Below are positions 1-9,279 of a stretch of DNA of 64,000 bases, one piece after another. The notes under the pieces were generated by a model. The model was not told the origin of the DNA. It worked only from the letters and a program-made list of their open reading frames with translations, and did not search any database. Each line of letters opens with the position of its first letter. Within the stretch, counting starts at the first letter, position 1. The translations under genes and the position numbers were made by a program. Origin of the DNA: CBDCUI01 sp965223115 (GTDB lineage: Bacteria; Pseudomonadota; Gammaproteobacteria; UBA4575); assembly GCA_965223115.1 (NCBI GenBank), contig OZ244982.1, forward strand, positions 2,170,001-2,234,000. Direction: 5' to 3'.

Positions 1-42
1 ACACAAAAATATGTTCAACATATCTCGTGTGTAGTTTTATTC

Positions 43-75
43 AACGCTGCGAAAAAGCGTTTATTATTTTGAATT
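43..75 (+). terminator. Possible weak hairpin terminator near the left edge
   Basis: A 6-bp inverted repeat (AACGCT at 43-48, AGCGTT at 56-61) with a 7-base loop is followed by a T-rich stretch on the plus strand. It could end a plus-strand transcript entering from the left. The T-run lies on the wrong side to end the minus-strand thioredoxin gene. The stem is short, so confidence is low. Confidence 0.25.
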
Positions 76-167
76 TCTCAGCGTGGTGGTAAGTGTTGCT
101 TGTACTTGCTATTTAAATTATTGGTTAATGAATATAGATGATTGAAAGGGACTTATATAAATTAGGT

Positions 168-494
168 TTAAATACTTTGGTCAATAAATGCAGTCAACTG
201 CGATTTAGATAACGCACCTACTTTTGTAGCTTCGGCATTACCATTCTTAAAAATCATTAATGTTGGGATTCCTCTAACACCATACTTTGGTGGGGTATTG
301 GGGTTGTCATCGATATTTAGCTTGGCAACTTTGAGTTTACCTTTGTACTCCCCTGCAATCTCATCGAGTAAAGGCGCAATCATTTTACATGGACCACACC
401 ATTCTGCCCAATAATCAACTAATACAGGTCCATCAGACTGCAATACTTCTTGTTCAAAACTGTCGTCGGTTATATGACTTATTTCCTCACTCAC
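168..494 (-). CDS. trxA: Thioredoxin
   Basis: A 108-residue protein of standard thioredoxin length, a cytosolic thiol-disulfide reductant for ribonucleotide reductase and other targets. The WCGPCK redox centre sits at about residues 32-37, with the buried Asp near residue 27 and the cis-proline of the GIPT motif near residue 77. The start is GTG: the codon just upstream in frame is TGA, and a GGAG ribosome site lies about nine bases before the GTG. It is divergent from the NDUFA9-like gene across a 364-base gap. In many gammaproteobacteria rho follows trxA; any such gene here would lie left of the window. Identification is secure. Confidence 0.95.
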   Translation of the reverse strand: MSEEISHITDDSFEQEVLQSDGPVLVDYWAEWCGPCKMIAPLLDEIAGEYKGKLKVAKLNIDDNPNTPPKYGVRGIPTLMIFKNGNAEATKVGALSKSQLTAFIDQSI

Positions 495-858
495 TCAACT
501 AATACTCCAAAATCTTAATCGCTAATAATGTTGTTCGTGAAATAGTAGGCCTGAAATGGCAAATACAAGGGATCTATGCAGATAATTCCTGCAACTCTTA
601 TTTTTATGCATTCTTTATTTGATTACAAGCCCATATGACGATTCAGGCTCTTTTTACCGATAAGAGCGTAGAATTCAGCGTTAGATACACATTAAATAGG
701 TTATTTTTTAGCCTATATAAAGCATTTAGACCCACATAATGCGTCAAAATTTTATTTATAACAGTTTTCAGTTTTGATTCGTAAAATAGGTATCCCGACG
801 ATTGTGAAATTTAGCAACCACTTAATTAAGTCTCTAATATTGCCCTGTTAATAAAATT
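495..858. other. Divergent intergenic region with no gene seen
   Basis: This 364-base AT-rich gap separates two divergent genes and should hold both promoters. I see no convincing reading frame or RNA gene. A weak hairpin (8 bp with one G-U pair, T5 loop) lies at 696-716. I found no clear -35/-10 pair. Confidence 0.5.
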
Positions 859-1803
859 ATGAAAAAACTATCCATTTGTGTACTAGGAGGAAGCGGATTT
901 GTAGGTAGTCATTTGTGCGCCGAATTAGTAAACCATGGGCACAATGTGAAAATTCTTACTAAACGCCGAGAACAACATCGAGAACTACTCGTTCTACCTA
1001 GCCTACAGATTACTGAGGCAGATATACATGACGAATCTCAACTACGCACCCATTTTCAAAATTGTGATGTAGTTATTAATCTTGTCGGCATCCTGAATGA
1101 AAAAGGTCGCTCAGGTAAAGGCTTCCATATGGCGCACGTAGAGCTTGCTCGTAAAGTCATCACCTCTTGTACAAGCTGCAATATTCCTAGACTACTACAT
1201 ATGAGTGCGCTCAATGCTAGTCCTGATGGAAAAAGTTTTTATTTGCGCACTAAAGGTGAGGCTGAAAATTATGTACACACTTTTGCTGCAAATAAAATTG
1301 CAGTAACTAGTTTTCGTCCATCTGTAATTTTTGGACCTGAAGATGTTTTCTTAAATCGTTTTGCATCTATTTTAAAAACCTCACCTTGGATTTTTCCTCT
1401 AGCATGCGCAAATACTAAGTTTGCGCCTGTTTACATTGGAGATGTTGTAAACGTAATGGTTAAAGCCATAAATGACCCTAATACATTCGGACAAAGATAT
1501 GATTTATGCGGTCCTAAACAATACTCATTGAAACAAATTGTAGAATATATTTCTTCTACTTGTGGTTATAAAAGAAAGATCATTGGTTTACCTGCCTGGC
1601 TATCAAAATTACAAGCGTATACTTTAGAATTTGTGCCTGGCAAACCTTTTTCTATAGATAATTATTATTCACTACAAACAGATAGCATGTGCAATGCATC
1701 TGATACTTACCCAACCACTCTAGAAGCTATCGCACCCACTTATTTACTAAACAAATCTAGATATAAGGATTATCAAAAGCTTCGGACTCGATATCATCAT
1801 TAG
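859..1803 (+). CDS. NAD(P)-dependent epimerase/dehydrogenase, complex I NDUFA9-like family
   Basis: A 314-residue atypical short-chain dehydrogenase. The N-terminal Rossmann motif GGSGFVG is at residues 10-16. A YxxxK-type signature (YLRTK) is near residue 130. The RREQHRELLVLP stretch followed by NLVGILNE is characteristic of the bacterial NDUFA9-like group, whose mitochondrial relative is an accessory subunit of respiratory complex I. The substrate in bacteria is not established, and a sugar-nucleotide or quinone-linked role is possible. No strong ribosome site precedes the ATG. The stop overlaps the convergent neighbour by four bases. Confidence 0.82.
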   Translation: MKKLSICVLGGSGFVGSHLCAELVNHGHNVKILTKRREQHRELLVLPSLQITEADIHDESQLRTHFQNCDVVINLVGILNEKGRSGKGFHMAHVELARKVITSCTSCNIPRLLHMSALNASPDGKSFYLRTKGEAENYVHTFAANKIAVTSFRPSVIFGPEDVFLNRFASILKTSPWIFPLACANTKFAPVYIGDVVNVMVKAINDPNTFGQRYDLCGPKQYSLKQIVEYISSTCGYKRKIIGLPAWLSKLQAYTLEFVPGKPFSIDNYYSLQTDSMCNASDTYPTTLEAIAPTYLLNKSRYKDYQKLRTRYHH

Positions 1804-2852
1804 CAATTCTCTTCACTTGTTAATATGGCTTCACGTTGTTGTTCTGATAATTTAGAAATTTCTTTTACGCGCATATAGAAATGTTCAAAATCTTTACCAC
1901 ATGAATTAAATAGCTGCACAAAAATCGGTACCTTCTCACGATATAAAGCAATAGCGCCAAACTGAGCGTTATTGAGTGGACCCGACATCCAATTTGAATA
2001 TCTAGCTAACAATTTATGTTGCTGACTAAGAATTTCAAATTTCCGGCGAATTTCTGAAATTGTTATACTTTTCTCAATACGCATGACTTCAGGAGTCATT
2101 TCTTGTACATACAATTTTTCAAACTCTTGCTGGGCATCTTTTATAAAATTTGAAAATATAGTTTTCTGATTTAGCCACGCCTCATAGTTTTTAAGATCAT
2201 CGAATCTTTGCTGCTGACGTAACCATCGACGTACACCCAACTCTTCCACTGCAGTTGCAAAGGCTTCGTTAAACGCAGAATCACCTTTCAAATAGAGCTG
2301 TTGGTGGGCAAGTTCATGAATAATATACGATGCTGTAACAATGTCACCTCGATCCAACATAGTGCTTAATAGCGGATCATCGAACCAACCCAAAGTAGAA
2401 TATGCCGGCACTCCTGCTACATAAACATCTAAGCCTTGCTTTACTAAATTTGACGCATAGTTTTGTGCATCATTTTCATCAAAATAGCCTCGATATGAAA
2501 CACAGCCTATGACTAAAAAACACCATTGCTGTAAACCAATTGAAAACTCAGGTGCAGCAAAAACATTCCAAGTAACGTAGGGCTTGTCTAATTGTACATA
2601 GCTGCGATAACTATCATTTTCCGGTAACTTTAGTTCTGCACTTGCAAATGATCTAACTTGTTGAGCAAGTAATAATTGTTCGATTAATTTTTTATCCCGT
2701 GTAGAATCATTTACGATATCAGCAATTTTTTCTCTTTTTGAAATCAACGAAAAATGACCGCTAATAGATTGATTATAATATTTTATGCTGCTACAGCTCA
2801 CACAAACAAACACTATCAAGGCAAGTAGTATAAAATTAAATATCTTAGTCAT
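1800..2852 (-). CDS. Predicted aminopeptidase-type zinc metallopeptidase, lipoprotein (COG4324-like)
   Basis: A 350-residue protein with an N-terminal hydrophobic segment ending in a Cys (CVSC near residue 20), which resembles a lipoprotein signal although the -3 position is unusual. The HELAH zinc-binding motif is at about residues 180-184, followed by a conserved glutamate region (NEAFATAVEE), as in gluzincin peptidases. Length and motif fit the uncharacterised COG4324 'predicted aminopeptidase' family. It probably faces the periplasm. It is convergent with the preceding gene with a four-base overlap and divergent from cca with 33 bases between starts. The family is fairly sure; the substrate is unknown. 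Confidence 0.75.
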   Translation of the reverse strand: MTKIFNFILLALIVFVCVSCSSIKYYNQSISGHFSLISKREKIADIVNDSTRDKKLIEQLLLAQQVRSFASAELKLPENDSYRSYVQLDKPYVTWNVFAAPEFSIGLQQWCFLVIGCVSYRGYFDENDAQNYASNLVKQGLDVYVAGVPAYSTLGWFDDPLLSTMLDRGDIVTASYIIHELAHQQLYLKGDSAFNEAFATAVEELGVRRWLRQQQRFDDLKNYEAWLNQKTIFSNFIKDAQQEFEKLYVQEMTPEVMRIEKSITISEIRRKFEILSQQHKLLARYSNWMSGPLNNAQFGAIALYREKVPIFVQLFNSCGKDFEHFYMRVKEISKLSEQQREAILTSEENC

Positions 2853-2885
2853 TCTTTTACGTTATCACATATATGTAACCAGGCA

Positions 2886-4037
2886 ATGCAAGTTTATTTA
2901 GTCGGTGGTGCAGTTCGCGATGAGCTTCTAGGATTACCAGTTAAAGAGCGCGATTGGGTGGTAGTAGGCTCCAACCCTGAAGAAATGTTAAACCAGGGCT
3001 TTAAACAAGTAGGAAAAGACTTTCCTGTGTATTTACATCCACAGAGTAAAGAAGAGTATGCTCTAGCACGCACTGAAAGAAAAAAAGGTCGCGGCTATTA
3101 TGGATTTGAAATACATGCTTCACCAGACGTAACCCTAGAAGAAGATTTATTACGCCGTGACTTAACCATCAATGCCATGGCTAAAAATAAAACTGGTGAG
3201 ATTATCGATCCCTATGGCGGTCAACACGACTTAGAAGCCAAAATATTACGTCACGTATCTACAGCATTCGTTGAAGACCCTTTACGTGTGCTGCGAGTAG
3301 CACGCTTTGCAGCAACATTACATGCATATGGATTTACTATAGCGGCTGAAACTTTAAATTTGATGCGGCAGATTGCAGATAGTGGAGAATTAACTGAGCT
3401 TATACCGGAACGCATCTGGCAAGAGACACAAAACGCCTTAGCATCTAGATCACCAGCAAGATTTTTTTCTGTTTTATATGAGACAGATGCTTTTGCACAA
3501 ATATACTCAAGCATTAAAAGTCAATTTAAAGTACAAAAGGCACGTCAACTTGGGCTAGCTGTATTAGAAACATTTGCATTACAAAACACTGATCCTTGCG
3601 CACGTTTCAGTGCGATGATTGGTGGACTGTATTATAACGACAAAGATAATGTTTGCCGTGATGTTGATAATTTAAATAAACAGCTACATTTACCTAATCA
3701 CTGCAAAGAATTACTAAATCATACAGCCAGTTTGCAATATCAAAGTCATTCTGTTTATAGGCTAAACGAAAAACAACTTCTTAGTTTGTTACAAAAACTT
3801 GATGCAAAAAGAAAACCAGAACGGTTTAATTTACTACTACAAATTTTTTCAACCATCTATACTATTGCAACAGGCATAAAAACTTACTCACAAGCTGAGC
3901 GACTACAACACGCTACCAATAAAATTAGTGAAATAGACATCAGCCTATGGGTTGATAAAGGTATAAATGGTAAAGAACTTGCTGCTAAAATAGAAACTGC
4001 TCAATTGCAATCATTGAAACAATTAATAGACAGTTAA
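2886..4037 (+). CDS. cca: CCA tRNA nucleotidyltransferase
   Basis: Adds or repairs the 3' CCA end of tRNAs using CTP and ATP. The N-terminal nucleotidyltransferase signature (LVGGAVRDELLG at residues 4-15, then ERDWVVVG) is typical of class II enzymes. RRDLTINAMA and DPLRVLRVARFA follow in the expected order. At 383 residues it is shorter than the roughly 412-residue E. coli enzyme, and I see no C-terminal HD phosphohydrolase motif, so the phosphatase/phosphodiesterase activity of E. coli Cca may be missing. The stop lies four bases from that of convergent uppP. In pseudomonads cca sits next to folK-folB; here three genes separate them. Confidence 0.95.
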   Translation: MQVYLVGGAVRDELLGLPVKERDWVVVGSNPEEMLNQGFKQVGKDFPVYLHPQSKEEYALARTERKKGRGYYGFEIHASPDVTLEEDLLRRDLTINAMAKNKTGEIIDPYGGQHDLEAKILRHVSTAFVEDPLRVLRVARFAATLHAYGFTIAAETLNLMRQIADSGELTELIPERIWQETQNALASRSPARFFSVLYETDAFAQIYSSIKSQFKVQKARQLGLAVLETFALQNTDPCARFSAMIGGLYYNDKDNVCRDVDNLNKQLHLPNHCKELLNHTASLQYQSHSVYRLNEKQLLSLLQKLDAKRKPERFNLLLQIFSTIYTIATGIKTYSQAERLQHATNKISEIDISLWVDKGINGKELAAKIETAQLQSLKQLIDS

Positions 4038-4041
4038 TTTC

Positions 4042-4842
4042 TTATAAATAGACGTATAACAAAACCAAACCAAGTAAAATTCTATATAGAACAAAAGGTG
4101 TCATACCTATTCGACTCACAAATTTGATAAACCAGTGTATGCATAACCACGCTATCAATGCTGAACAGACTATCACCCCTAAAACGAGACTCCATTGAAT
4201 AACTCCATTATCAGAGAAAGCATGGTAAGCTCCATATAAGCTCGCAGCTAAAATGGTAGGGATTGCCAACAAAAATGAAAATCGTGCAGCCTCGACTCTC
4301 GTAAGTCCTAACCACAATCCAGCCGTCATGGTAACTCCTGAACGTGATGCACCCGGAATCAAGGCAGTTGCTTGTGCCACTCCTATTAGCATGGCATCAA
4401 ATATAGTAAGTTGTTTTGTGTTTTTTGTTCGTTTACCACGCCAATCTGCAAACCATAGTAATAAACCAAAAAATATTGATGCTACTCCAATAACTACAGC
4501 ATTACGCACATAGGGCAAAACATAAGCTTGGAACAGTAACGCTGCAATCATTATTGGCAATGTTGCCCACAACAAAAGCCATGCTAATTGACCATCTTCG
4601 TTAACGCTATCTGATGTACCAAACGACTGCAACCAACCTTTAAGTAGTCTTAGTAGATCCATGCGGAAATAGAAGACAACTGCAATTAAACTACCAAGAT
4701 GTGCGGCAATATCTATAATAATGCCCTGATCCTGCCATTGCATAAATATGGGCAGCAACACTAAATGCGCAGAACTCGATATTGGTAAAAATTCTGTAAT
4801 TCCTTGCACTACTGCAAGCAAAAACGCGTGTAGAAATCCCAT
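4042..4842 (-). CDS. uppP: Undecaprenyl-diphosphate phosphatase (BacA/UppP)
   Basis: A 266-residue polytopic inner-membrane protein that dephosphorylates undecaprenyl diphosphate to recycle the lipid carrier for peptidoglycan and other polymers; the family confers bacitracin resistance. The signature GITEFLPISSSAH is at about residues 14-26 and the second motif PGASRSG is near residue 163; both are catalytic in the BacA family. About eight hydrophobic segments are visible. It lies 18 bases downstream of midA on the same strand. The length is normal. Confidence 0.96.
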   Translation of the reverse strand: MGFLHAFLLAVVQGITEFLPISSSAHLVLLPIFMQWQDQGIIIDIAAHLGSLIAVVFYFRMDLLRLLKGWLQSFGTSDSVNEDGQLAWLLLWATLPIMIAALLFQAYVLPYVRNAVVIGVASIFFGLLLWFADWRGKRTKNTKQLTIFDAMLIGVAQATALIPGASRSGVTMTAGLWLGLTRVEAARFSFLLAIPTILAASLYGAYHAFSDNGVIQWSLVLGVIVCSALIAWLCIHWFIKFVSRIGMTPFVLYRILLGLVLLYVYL

Positions 4843-4860
4843 TTTCTTTGTTTAAATCCT

Positions 4861-6033
4861 TTATAAACGCATGCGCATATCACGCAAAGTAAATCGATCT
4901 GCACCATAATCAATCCCTTTGCCCAATACCATGACATGAAAACGCTCACTGATAGCTGAACCGAGTGTAAGTTGTTTTAGTTGAGCAGTCTGCGCAATTT
5001 GTTCCATTTCATCTCCTGAAGGTCGCCAATCAAGCAAATGGTTTGCTAGCATGAAGTTACGTTGTGAGCTAAATGCAAGCACTCCTAAGCGTAGATCACT
5101 TGCAGTCATTGCCACTGCTGAAAAATCTACATCTGCTGTAATATCCACTATTCCAGGAATAGTAAAGAGATCTTCCGATTTCTGGTGCTTATAATAACAA
5201 CGCAATGTGCCCATATTGCGTTGTGGATGGTAATACTCAGCGCGTGGATAGCCATAATCAATTAAGAACATTAGACACTGTTCACAGCAGTCCGCCCAAG
5301 CTGTTAACGTATTTTCCAAATTCAAACTTATTTCACTTTGGTAATTTAGTGTGAGTGGATCTTCCAGCGCAGGTATGAGCTGATTTAAAGCCTTACTTAA
5401 TTTCTCACAGGGTTCTTGCGCTTGCCAACAAAATTTTCCATCGTCATTTATAGCCACTACTCTTTCTTTTATCTTTTGTTCGTGAACTTCAAAACATTTG
5501 ACAGGCAAGGCATCCAGAACTTCATTAGCAATGATGATTACTGTCTCCAAATTGCAAGATAAATCAGGTAACCATTCAATAAGTGAAATATATTGTGGCA
5601 ACTCACGTTGTAGTAATGCTTTTTGTTTGGCGCGCAACGCTATACTGGGCTCATATATATAATAACGTTGTGGCAACATTTCCCATGTTTCTAAATTACG
5701 CATTATATCGAGTGCTAACTGTCCGCTACCCGCACCTATTTCCATTATGGCCCGCTTTGGGTCATCGTGAATTAACCCTGCACATGCATGGGCAAGACAA
5801 TACGCAAGATGTACTGAGGTTTCAGGTACTGTAGTAAAATCTCCATACTGCCCAAATATTTCTGCCTCAGAATGGTAATAACCCACATCTGGGTCGTGTA
5901 AGACAATCTGCATATAATCATCAAAACCAATATAACCGTTTTGTTTGTCAATTTTATTTCGAATATGTTGTACACAACGCTGAATAGCAATTTGTTGTAT
6001 TTCAGATATTACAATGGGCTTAATATTAGACAT
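4861..6033 (-). CDS. MidA/NDUFAF7-type SAM-dependent methyltransferase
   Basis: A 390-residue protein of the DUF185/COG1565 family. The SAM-binding motif IMEIGAGSGQ is near residue 100. The family hallmark DPDVGYYH followed by FGQYGDFTT lies at about residues 50-70. In mitochondria the relative NDUFAF7 methylates an arginine of a complex I subunit during assembly; the bacterial target is inferred, not shown. An AGGTGGA ribosome site immediately precedes the ATG. It appears cotranscribed with uppP and is divergent from the pteridine reductase gene 60 bases away. From memory, this neighbourhood recurs in several purple-sulfur-type gammaproteobacteria. Confidence 0.88.
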   Translation of the reverse strand: MSNIKPIVISEIQQIAIQRCVQHIRNKIDKQNGYIGFDDYMQIVLHDPDVGYYHSEAEIFGQYGDFTTVPETSVHLAYCLAHACAGLIHDDPKRAIMEIGAGSGQLALDIMRNLETWEMLPQRYYIYEPSIALRAKQKALLQRELPQYISLIEWLPDLSCNLETVIIIANEVLDALPVKCFEVHEQKIKERVVAINDDGKFCWQAQEPCEKLSKALNQLIPALEDPLTLNYQSEISLNLENTLTAWADCCEQCLMFLIDYGYPRAEYYHPQRNMGTLRCYYKHQKSEDLFTIPGIVDITADVDFSAVAMTASDLRLGVLAFSSQRNFMLANHLLDWRPSGDEMEQIAQTAQLKQLTLGSAISERFHVMVLGKGIDYGADRFTLRDMRMRL

Positions 6034-6093
6034 TCCACCTATCCAAGAAAGGTATGTTAGAGTTTGTAATCTTTTATTTAGTTAAGAAATATT

Positions 6094-6831
6094 ATGAGTC
6101 ATCGTAAAGTCGTTTTGGTTACCGGCGCTGCACGACGCATAGGGGCAGAGCTTGTTCGGCATTTGCAACAAACTGGCATGAACATTATCTTACATTATCG
6201 TAGCTCAGAAAAAGATGCTACCAACCTTGCTGATGAACTTAATGCTAAACGTGATGACTCCGTAAGACTACTTCAGGGAGACTTAAAAGAATATTCGCAT
6301 ATGTCCAATTTAGCCCAACAGGCTGTATCACTATATGGGCACATTGATGTATTGATTAATAATGCTTCTTCGTTTTATCCAACCCAGATCAGCGACATTA
6401 ATGAAGATGTTTGGAAAGACTTGGTCGGTGTTAATCTAAAAGCACCTTTATTTTTAATAAAGGCCATTGCACCGTATTTAAAAGACACAAATGGCTGTAT
6501 TATTAATATCGTAGATATTCACGCCGACCGACCCTTAAAAAATTATCCGGTATATTGCATTGCTAAAGCTGGTTTGGCTATGCTCACCAAGTCCATGGCA
6601 CGCGAACTCGCGCCTGAAATTCGTGTTAACGGTATTGCCCCAGGTGCAATCATGTGGCCTGAAGCACAACATTATGAAAGCATGCATCAAAAAATTATTT
6701 CACGCACTGCTTTAAAACGAGAAGGATGCCCGACCGATATTGCGAATACCGCACTGTTCTTAATCAATCACGCAAATTATATTACCGGGCAGATAATTGC
6801 CGTTGATGGAGGGCGGACATTAAGCAATTAA
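6094..6831 (+). CDS. Pteridine reductase, SDR family (FolM/PTR1-like)
   Basis: A 245-residue short-chain dehydrogenase. The nucleotide motif TGAARRIG (TGxxxRxG) is at residues 10-17, the variant typical of pteridine reductases. An Asp takes the usual catalytic Ser position (IVDIHAD, near residue 150), as in PTR1, and YxxxK (YCIAK) follows near residue 162. It likely reduces dihydropterins or dihydrofolate with NADPH. Location beside midA and not far from folK-folB supports a folate/pterin role. In some bacteria FolM-type enzymes back up dihydrofolate reductase. Confidence 0.88.
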   Translation: MSHRKVVLVTGAARRIGAELVRHLQQTGMNIILHYRSSEKDATNLADELNAKRDDSVRLLQGDLKEYSHMSNLAQQAVSLYGHIDVLINNASSFYPTQISDINEDVWKDLVGVNLKAPLFLIKAIAPYLKDTNGCIINIVDIHADRPLKNYPVYCIAKAGLAMLTKSMARELAPEIRVNGIAPGAIMWPEAQHYESMHQKIISRTALKREGCPTDIANTALFLINHANYITGQIIAVDGGRTLSN

Positions 6832-7079
6832 AAACATCTCTAAAAAGCAGTGACTAGAAATACTTATCAAACACTAACAATATTATTAAGTTTAGCTAAA
6901 TACTTAATCTAAAACATTTACTTTAATCAATATATTTGGTTTCTATTTGTATTAGTTGAACTGATTTTAAATGTTATACGTAATTCGTGTACTATTCGCT
7001 TCAACATTGTCGCCTTATAATAAAATTAATTTTTAGCGTGGCTAATAATATAGATTTCTTGTAATCACACTAACATAAT

Positions 7080-7802
7080 ATGGTTAATTATATAGGGCTG
7101 CGTATCAGAGCTGTATTCGCAATTATATTACTTGCTTTGTGTGTGGTCCTTACTCCTAATATAAGTTACGCCACACTAATCTCAGCATTAGTTCCTAAAA
7201 GCAAATCAGCCAAAGTAGATGTTGCCGTAATTGCATATGTATCGGTTATTAACACAGGCACTGTTAAAGCAACTGGTTGCTCAATTAAACCAATAACAAA
7301 AGTACCTGCAACTTTTACTTATCAAACGACCGACCCAACAACTAATTTCAAAACTAGAAAACCAAACAAACCTATCGATATTGCAGCAGGAGCCACGCAA
7401 ACTTTCCTTGTTAAATTTATTCCAAAAAAATCATTTGGCCCAACTGAAATCAAGTTTAACTATCGTTGCAAAAATAAAAAATCTGCAACAAGTGTCAGTG
7501 GTACAAATACACTTGTGCTTACAACGTTAGGAAAATCTAGTGTTTCAACTATTTCTATCAATATCAATCCGCTTCGTGATCTAGGTATGTCGAAAGGAGA
7601 AAATGTTTGCTTTCGTATAAAAGCTTACAACACAACATCTGTATCTAAATTTTCAAATGCAATTTGTAGTCGTATCCGAGATCTAGACTACATTACGCTT
7701 AAATGGAACAAAGCTATCGGGGATGTAATAGGGTATTATATTTATTATGGTGCGAATAAAAATAACTCTAAGACTTTTCTTTTTGATGTACATAAAAACT
7801 AG
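7080..7802 (+). CDS. Secreted beta-sandwich protein ending in a fibronectin type III-like fragment
   Basis: A 240-residue protein with a clear signal peptide (hydrophobic core at about residues 12-28, probable cleavage after SYA). The first half resembles a CARDB/Ig-like sandwich, with NTGTVKATGC and PIDIAAGATQTF stretches and paired cysteines. The second half reads like the end of one fibronectin III repeat (CFRIKAYN...FSNAIC) joined to the beginning of another (ITLKWNKAIGDVIGYYIYYG). The protein stops soon after that half domain, suggesting truncation of a longer surface protein. A short AT-rich gap and an unrelated gene follow. Domain assignment is by eye; the function is unknown. Confidence 0.55.
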   Translation: MVNYIGLRIRAVFAIILLALCVVLTPNISYATLISALVPKSKSAKVDVAVIAYVSVINTGTVKATGCSIKPITKVPATFTYQTTDPTTNFKTRKPNKPIDIAAGATQTFLVKFIPKKSFGPTEIKFNYRCKNKKSATSVSGTNTLVLTTLGKSSVSTISININPLRDLGMSKGENVCFRIKAYNTTSVSKFSNAICSRIRDLDYITLKWNKAIGDVIGYYIYYGANKNNSKTFLFDVHKN

Positions 7803-7853
7803 TCATTTTTACTTCTTTAAATAATATCGATTTTATAAATATTAGAAATATTT

Positions 7854-8105
7854 TTAACGTTCGCCAACAAGAAGCCCACAATCAGGTTTATTTTCTTTAA
7901 TTTTTTCATCAACTGCCGCTTCTGCAACACCTAGTGCAAAAGATAAGGCTTGATCTCTGTCTACAAAAGTTCGCTTGATATCAAGAATAGTTGCTGTTTC
8001 ACCTGACTTAAAAAGTGTGGCAACAGGGTTATAAGTCCCATCTTTAATCTCACGAGCATTAAACAAAATTGTATAGCTTTTATATTTTTTTAGGTCTGCT
8101 TTCAA
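7854..8105 (-). CDS. Small cytosolic protein of unknown function
   Basis: An 83-residue soluble, charged protein with no signal peptide or membrane segment. The start is TTG: an in-frame TAA lies just upstream, and an AAGGA ribosome site sits six bases before the TTG, which supports real translation. It stands alone between the secreted Fn3-like protein and folK. I do not recognise the family. Confidence 0.5.
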   Translation of the reverse strand: MKADLKKYKSYTILFNAREIKDGTYNPVATLFKSGETATILDIKRTFVDRDQALSFALGVAEAAVDEKIKENKPDCGLLVGER

Positions 8106-8303
8106 AAGAGGTCCTTATATACTCACTTTGAAGTAATAATAATTACTGTAACGTTAATTGAGATAATGATTATAGTTGTGAAAATATTACATGTAATTTA
8201 TATAAACGATGTTAGTGGTCGATGAAAAGCGCTATTATCCAGCTAAATGTACAATGAAGTTTAAGTTAATTTATGCTTAAAATAATTGAGCAAAATAGTA
8301 CAT

Positions 8304-8789
8304 TTAAAATTCATATTTAACTATTTTTAAATCTCCATTCTGTTTATTTTGACTCCAAAGATCCGCTAGACTTTGCTCCTCTTCCGGATGAATGGTATCA
8401 CCAGCAAGTTCTGCAAGCGGTTTTAAAACGAAGTTGTAACGCAAAATATCTGGATGCGGTACATTGACTCCATCCATCTGCATTACCAAATCACCATATA
8501 ATAATTGGTCTAAATCTAAAGTACGTGATTCAAATTGTTCCTTACCACGTACTCGCCCATGATCGGCCTCGATTTGTTTAAGTATTTGGCCAATTTCCAA
8601 TGGTGTACTGTCGGTGTTAATTCCGACCACTAAATTATGAAAATCTTCTCCCTTAAAACCAACGGCTTTGGTTTCATACACATTTGAAATATCCATTTCG
8701 CCAAATTGGTCTTGTAGTGCTCTTACAGAGGATGGAATATTAATCTCTTTCTCGATATTACTCCCAATACTGATGTAAACACGTGCCAT
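8304..8789 (-). CDS. folK: 6-hydroxymethyl-7,8-dihydropterin pyrophosphokinase
   Basis: A 161-residue enzyme that transfers pyrophosphate from ATP to hydroxymethyl-dihydropterin in folate synthesis. The N-terminal ISIGSN motif, the central RTLDLDQLLYGD block and the VPHPDILRYNFVLKPLAE block are the standard HPPK signatures. The ATG overlaps the folB stop in a TAATG arrangement, so the two are translationally coupled. The pair follows the pathway order FolB then FolK. Confidence 0.95.
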   Translation of the reverse strand: MARVYISIGSNIEKEINIPSSVRALQDQFGEMDISNVYETKAVGFKGEDFHNLVVGINTDSTPLEIGQILKQIEADHGRVRGKEQFESRTLDLDQLLYGDLVMQMDGVNVPHPDILRYNFVLKPLAELAGDTIHPEEEQSLADLWSQNKQNGDLKIVKYEF

Positions 8790-9148
8790 TAATCGTTACG
8801 TGTCCCACGTTCAATGATAATGCCCACATCGCGTGAGCCTCTAACAGCACCTGGTTTACTCATGGTGACGCGTATCCATGGGATATCAAATTCTTGCAAC
8901 AAAAGCTCCGCTACCTTCTCTATAAGCGTCTCAATTAACTCAAAACGGCTTTCTTCTACAAATTCTGTCACTCGCTTGGCAATGGCTTTGTAATCCAACG
9001 TGTCGTCAATATGATCTGTCTTGGCCGCCTTAACAATGTCTGTGGCCATTTCAAGGTCAATGCGTACCTTTTGCTTAATACGCTTTTCCCACTCGAATAT
9101 ACCAATTGTGGCGTCAATCTCTAGATCACGTAGAAAAATTGTGTCCAT
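8789..9148 (-). CDS. folB: Dihydroneopterin aldolase
   Basis: A 119-residue enzyme converting dihydroneopterin to hydroxymethyl-dihydropterin and glycolaldehyde. GIFEWEK near residue 17 holds the substrate-binding Glu. The C-terminal MSKPGAVRGSRDVGIIIER carries the catalytic Lys. The length is typical. It is the first gene of a coupled folB-folK pair and is divergent from rpmB with about 130 bases between starts. Confidence 0.95.
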   Translation of the reverse strand: MDTIFLRDLEIDATIGIFEWEKRIKQKVRIDLEMATDIVKAAKTDHIDDTLDYKAIAKRVTEFVEESRFELIETLIEKVAELLLQEFDIPWIRVTMSKPGAVRGSRDVGIIIERGTRND

Positions 9149-9279
9149 TTTACGTCATATTTTCCTATTTCAATGAGATATCACTATCTATAGCCATAAT
9201 TACGACCTATGCTTGTACCCATTTTATGATTCTGCTATCTTCACGCGCCCTATTTGAACGGATTAGAAGTTAAAGAACA

